From contig NC_060026.1 of assembly GCF_021134715.1 (NCBI RefSeq), forward strand, positions 13,135,001 to 13,199,000: DNA of 64,000 nt. Direction: 5' to 3'. Below the pieces are notes generated by a model. It had not been told where the DNA came from, did not search any database, and worked only from the letters and a program-made list of their open reading frames with translations. A program made the translations under genes and the position numbers. Of this stretch, positions 59,566 through 64,000 are shown in pieces. How positions within the stretch are numbered: position 1 is the first letter of the stretch; each line of letters starts with the position of its first letter. The DNA is from Daphnia pulex (lineage: Eukaryota; Arthropoda; Branchiopoda; Diplostraca; Daphniidae).

Positions 59566-61443
59566 TTATGAGCAGTTAGCTAGGTAGGAGCACAATGTTT
59601 GGGTGTTCTCTTCTAATTGTGCTCTTAGGTTACCTATATACTCCTTTGCTTTTTCCAGCTCTTTCTTCATATTATCTAATTCGAGGTTACAAGACTCCAA
59701 ATCAATTGTCTTTTGGTTTAATTGTGTTCTCAGAAGAGCTACTTCAATGACACAGGTTTGACGATTGCAAATAATTCGTTCGGAATCGGGGAGAATGTAA
59801 TCACGTCCATTATTAGTTTTTAATTGAAGTACTTTTTCCGTGGCAGGATTATTGCCCTGAGGTAGATTCCAAGAGGAGTCTGAACTGTTCTCAATTTTAA
59901 ATGGGGTAGCAGCTTGCTCAGCCGGCTCAGCGTTGGGGACTTTTGTAACCAGTTCTTTGGGACTCTGTAGAATTGTAACCAGTTCCTCGGGGCTCTTTCG
60001 AATAGCAGGCAAGGCTGGGAAGGTATTGACTTGAACGACATACATGCATTCCCCGCTTAAAAATGGAATGCCTTGAACGGATTGTCCCGGAATCGTTGGA
60101 ACTGTTATTCCCGTAGACAAAATGTTTTGTTGATTCTGGAGAAGTATCGGCATTAGCAAAGTTTCCTGAGGACTTAAATCCTTTTTAGAACTGAGATACT
60201 GGATGTGCGACTTGTTGTTTTGCAACTTCTGCAAAAAAATAGATAAACATAAACTGTAATTCAAAACCCAATTATAAATAATCGTGACAAATAAAACGCG
60301 AATACCTGTAATTTTTCATCAGACAATCTGATAATCTGCACCCTGGACACAACTCTGACACTCCTTGATTTGGCTTGACTGTTCGGAAGAGTATTCAAGA
60401 CTACCGTTTGCGGATTAGTTACCGACGGGATGTTTACTCCATTGGAAACAGAATGTAGAGGCGTCTTTGTGAGAGGTTTAAAGGTGTTCGCCTGGACATT
60501 GCTGTTTTTGACGGCTGGAGCAATTTGATTATATATTTTAATAATCGGCAGGCCACAGGTTGAAGGAGTTGACACTTGTTTCGTAAGTTCTATATGTTCC
60601 ACGAACTTATTACATTCCCTTTTCTTTGATAGAGCGATCACTTTAGGTCTAGTAGTTGCTGGAACCAATGTGGAAGGAACAACGACTGGTTGTAGGGAGC
60701 TTAGAGAGGTGGCAACCACTTTCTGTTGTTGTTCGACTCGTGGTAAAGGTTCCTTCATTAACTGGGGCATTTCAGAATCATGTATCGTAAGCGAAACCGT
60801 CGGACAAATGGAAGGGCTTTTTTTTTCGATTGAATCAGTCTCCTGAGCAACAGGCTTTTCACTATTTGCTGCTGCTTTTCGAAAATCATGTAACGTTTGA
60901 AGATCATCATGAGATAAAGTAAGCCCGTGCTCAAGAAGCGTCTGATTGACGTTCGTTTCGACTCGGTTCAAAATTAGCATCATCTATTTAAAGAAATATA
61001 TATGGTTTTACTTTTAAATGAACAATATAGTAGTTTGGGGTTCATACTTCTTTTCCATTGTTAGCTCTAATGATATCTTCCATTTGGCGTTGTGCTGCGC
61101 GGACACTTGCTTTTCGTTGTGCGTCAGTAGTTTTTCTTCTTGACTTGTCGTCTGGTGTTTCTCTTTGCCGTGAATTTGCAACTCGTTCAGCTTCCATGGC
61201 TCTCCTTTTAGCAGTCTGCTCTGGAGTTTCTTTTCTGCGAGTAATTCTCACTCTCATTGCTGCTATTGCTCTCCTTTTTTCCGTCTGCTCTGGAGTTTCT
61301 TTTCTGCGAGCAATTTTTACTCTCATTGCTTCCATTGCTCTTCTTTTGGCAGATTCTTCTGGTGTCTCTGAAGCTCTTTTTTGCTTCTTTTGTGCATTCA
61401 TTTTAGCCTTTTGCTCTTCTGTCAATGGTTTTCTTTTAGGCAT
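59566..61443 (-). CDS. STPR-repeat (FMBP-1-like) DNA-binding protein
   Basis: Three coding exons in phase 0: 61443-61048, 60983-60306 and 60228-59566, giving 578 residues. The first exon encodes a very basic start (MPKRKPLTEEQKAKM) and four tandem 23-residue units that each begin ETP: ETPEESAKRRAMEAMRVKIA, ETPEQTEKRRAIAAMRVRIT, ETPEQTAKRRAMEAERVANS and ETPDDKSRRKTTDAQRKASV, each with three more residues. This is the score-and-three-peptide repeat (STPR) first described in silkworm fibroin-modulator-binding protein FMBP-1, a helical DNA-binding module. Residues about 135-490 are Ser/Thr/Pro/Val-rich and probably disordered. A C-terminal heptad coiled coil (LRTQLNQKTIDLESCNLELD and on) may dimerise. 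A noncoding 5' exon is likely, since a T-rich acceptor ends at 61454. Function as a transcription regulator is inferred. Confidence 0.85.
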
Positions 61444-61453
61444 TGGTGTCCTC

Positions 61454-62071
61454 CTGAACAAAAATAAAATAATAACTGAAACAAGAAAACAAACCACAGG
61501 AAAACAACTTCTATCTACTAGCAAAAGAAAATTTAAAATTTATTTGCATTGACAAACAATTTTGGAGAAATAAAATAAAATTTCCCACCTCAATATTTAT
61601 TTCATCAAGTTATAAATTCTTACAGTAAGCTATATGCTGTTCATGAAAAGAGTATATTCGTTGTGTTCCTGGCAGGAAGTTAACTTTGGCGTTTGTATAC
61701 ACAGTAATTCCGACGAAGCTCCATTTATCTAGTGGTCTTTTGGTGAAAGACGAAAAATAATGGCGGCTGCAATGTCGAAACAAATGAAAAACGCCACGCG
61801 GGAAAAAGAAGTTTTAAACTGTTAATTCTTCAAACCACTTTTACCGAAAAAGGAAAAATAGACAACACAATTTAAAAAATCGTAGTTGATAACAAAAATC
61901 AAACGCTACTTCCGCCAGTCAAAAATAAATAAAACAAAAAATTTGCTCTCGCCTCGGAAAAAAATTAAATTATGGCACTTCGCACTTGCAGCAGTAAAAA
62001 GTGTAAATAGCAGACTACGCACGTTGTTTTCTTTTTATTTACTGCAATTTACACGGAAGACACACACAATC
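61454..62071. other. Divergent promoter region of STPR gene (-) and eIF2D (+)
   Basis: The start codons lie 629 bp apart, head to head. A noncoding STPR exon and eIF2D 5' UTR are expected. No coding sequence was seen. ATGGCGGCTGCAATG near 61760 is not continued by an open frame. Confidence 0.5.
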
Positions 62072-64000
62072 ATGTTCAATAAACCTTTTCGTGTCAAATC
62101 CAACACTCCAATCAAGGGATCTGAAAGGTGAGTTAATAGAATGATATAGAAACGCGTTTTTCTTTCATTCATTATTTTTGCTAACATGACATTGATTATT
62201 TAAAATGTGCAGGAAGAAACTAAAAGCAGAGCTTCAGAAATGTTATCCGACCATCACCGAAGAAGATCTAACACTACTGATCCCAAACAAAGAAGAAATG
62301 TCGGTTATGAAGATTGAGACCCACGGAGGAGAAATCGTTAGTGCTCATGTTGTCGGCAAGAAGCCAATTGTTTTCCACATCAGGGACAAACTTTACCCTA
62401 CTGTTTATTTACTGTGGATACTTCCTAACAAGCTCATTCCCTACTTCACAACCTGGAATGAGGTAGTACCAAAATTTAGCAATGGAGCAGACCTTATGCT
62501 GCCTGGAATTATTGTCAAAGAAGAAATGGGACTCAGAGCCTATGGAAGACTGAATAAAGGTGTAACTGTTGCTGTTAACAGCAACACAAATTCAGCTGCT
62601 GTTGCTGTAGGGATGACAGCTCTCTCAAGTGAAGATATGTACATGGCTGGAAGAAGAGGCAAGGGTATTGAAATATTGCACTGCATTGGGGACTTTCTCT
62701 GGCAAGCTGGAACTAAAGAATCTCCTCCTGAACTGGGACCTCCAGGCTCCCAGTCAGATGCCAAAGTGACTGCACCCCAAGATGCAACTGCTAATACTGA
62801 AGAAGGAACTGAAATAGCAGAAACAAAAGAGAGTGTGGAGCAAGCACCGGATATGAACCAACAACCGTCATCCGATGTTGGAGATTCTGTCGAGGCTCCA
62901 GCTGAGCAAAAAAATCCTCAAGAAACCATGGACGAGCTCCTCAACTATTGTTTCTTCAAAGCGCTCAAGACTAGTGCAAAGAAAATTGAACTTCCAGTCC
63001 TGACTAGTAATTTTTACCGGTTACACATTGTGCCGGCGTGTCCATCGGAGAAGACTCTGGACGTCAAGAAATCATCGTACAAGAAACTCTCAAAGTTTTT
63101 AGATACTCTAAAGAAGGAAGGAGTGATTGATGTCAAAGAATTTACCAAAGGCGTCGAGAGCATTTCTGCCATTCGATACGACCACGAAAGGGTCCGTAGT
63201 TTCCGTGTGGATATCAACGACAAACCTGAACCGGCACCTGCGCTTGAAAAGGTCGGAGAAATCGACAAATATCTTCCTCCTGTCATAACCCGGATGTACG
63301 CTATCAATGCCGTTTGTTTGCCGCTTTTCGCTGGAACTTATCGGTCAGTGTTGATTAACCAATGCCTTACATCCTGTGTCTAATATTTGAGGGTTTTTTT
63401 TTAATAGAAAGGGGACAAATTTGACGACGCAACAGATCCGCCAATACTTGACTGAATACGTCCGAGTGAACCAGCTACAAAATGCGACCAATCCTAGGTT
63501 TAAATAGATAGATTTCTTTCTTTCTAAAATGTTGTAGAAACTAAATTTATCACAATTGCTCGTGCAGTCAGGTGACGTTGGATCCCATTTTGAGTGACGT
63601 CATGTTAAAAAAAGGCGAAGTAGCAGCTTCGCTTAGCTGGGAAGAGCTAATGAGCCGCTGTCAAGCTAAACTTTCAACAGTTTATGAAATGATCTTCCCA
63701 AACCAGTCGGCTCCCGTCATCGTGAAAGGAGAGTTGGAGCCAGTCGAGATTACCACGGCATCGAGAGCTGGCAACAAGAAGGTCACCCTCATCAGTGGCC
63801 TTGAGACGTACAGGATCGACTTGGACGAATTTGCTCGAAGGTACCAATGGTCTCACATTCTTTAGGTGAAGGGGTCTCTTAAAAGTAAGCGAATTTCTCT
63901 TGTCTGTTTGAATAGGTGCCAAGTAGGCGTGGCGGCTAGCACAACAATAACCAGCTCTCCAGCTAAAAAGGGTCAATTGGTGTTGGTACAGGGTAACCAA
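62072..64000 (+). CDS. EIF2D: Eukaryotic translation initiation factor 2D (ligatin), 3' partial
   Basis: Exons 62072..62127, 62213..63343, 63408..63497, 63568..63840 and 63916 to beyond the window give about 545 residues here (human 584). eIF2D releases or delivers tRNA at the P site of 40S subunits during recycling and reinitiation. The N terminus MFNKPFRVKSNTPIKGSERK is the family start. The pre-PUA/PUA region follows (KLYPTVYLLW, GADLMLPGIIVKEE, GRRGKGIEILHCIGDFLW). Next come an acidic linker (about 190-250), the SWIB/MDM2-like region (MDELLNYCFFKALK, DVKKSSYKKLSKFLDTLKKE, TKGVESISAI) and the start of the SUI1-like domain (GNKKVTLISGLETYRIDLDE). Exon 4 uses the first of two nearby AGs; the second (CAGTCAG) would cause an immediate stop. 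The remaining roughly 40 residues lie beyond the window. Confidence 0.96.

Noticed and set aside
61058-61552. 164-codon + strand hydrophobic-looking frame
   Set aside because: Exact antisense of the STPR repeats, which have the clear family pattern on the minus strand.

Overview
The window is animal nuclear DNA. It holds spliced protein genes with GT-AG introns (mostly 50-90 bp, except one gene with introns up to 2.2 kb), poly(A) signals, AT-rich microsatellites and no operons. The protein set (slimb-like F-box/WD40, STPR-repeat protein, C1q-domain secreted protein, RIM-binding protein, two-pore channel) with compact introns fits an arthropod; a branchiopod crustacean such as Daphnia is my inference, not something the sequence proves. 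All exon borders below were read by hand from splice sites, reading phase and family resemblance.

Layout, left to right. 1-3473 (+): 3' part of a large protein with an N-terminal 2OG-Fe(II)-oxygenase-like segment. 4767-6153 (+): F-box/WD40 protein. 7217-8499 (+): mitochondrial 4-hydroxy-2-oxoglutarate aldolase (HOGA1). 8500-14931: gene-poor stretch with a possible spliced noncoding RNA, a 519-bp foldback element, a tRNA-like element and a 40-bp palindrome. 14932-35844 (-): the dominant gene, a synaptic RIM-binding protein (RIMBP) of 32 coding exons and about 2,348 residues (coiled coil, SH3, fibronectin III, SH3, SH3), with an alternative first exon at 33104-33931 and a 26-nt microexon. 37569-39403 (+): short-chain acyl-CoA dehydrogenase. 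40959-42616 (-): phosphatidylinositol transfer protein. 44154-44849 (+): vitamin K epoxide reductase. 45534-46932 (-): ethanolamine kinase. 47311-49381 (-): secreted coiled-coil/C1q protein. 51208-54528 (-): two-pore channel TPCN1. 55156-56193 (+): ribosomal protein L6. 56550-58620 (-): cytosolic tyrosyl-tRNA synthetase. 59566-61443 (-): STPR-repeat DNA-binding protein. 62072-end (+): eIF2D, cut by the window end.

The genes do not form one pathway. Loose themes are mitochondrial metabolism (HOGA1, ACADS), phospholipid handling (PITP, ethanolamine kinase), translation (RpL6, TyrRS, eIF2D), and calcium/synapse function (RIMBP, TPCN1). The most unusual DNA is inside RIMBP. Its long introns are saturated with a short degenerate word (GMYGGRC on the + strand) that is scarce in the rest of the window. 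No rRNA, canonical tRNA, CRISPR, intact transposon or bacterial-type element was seen.
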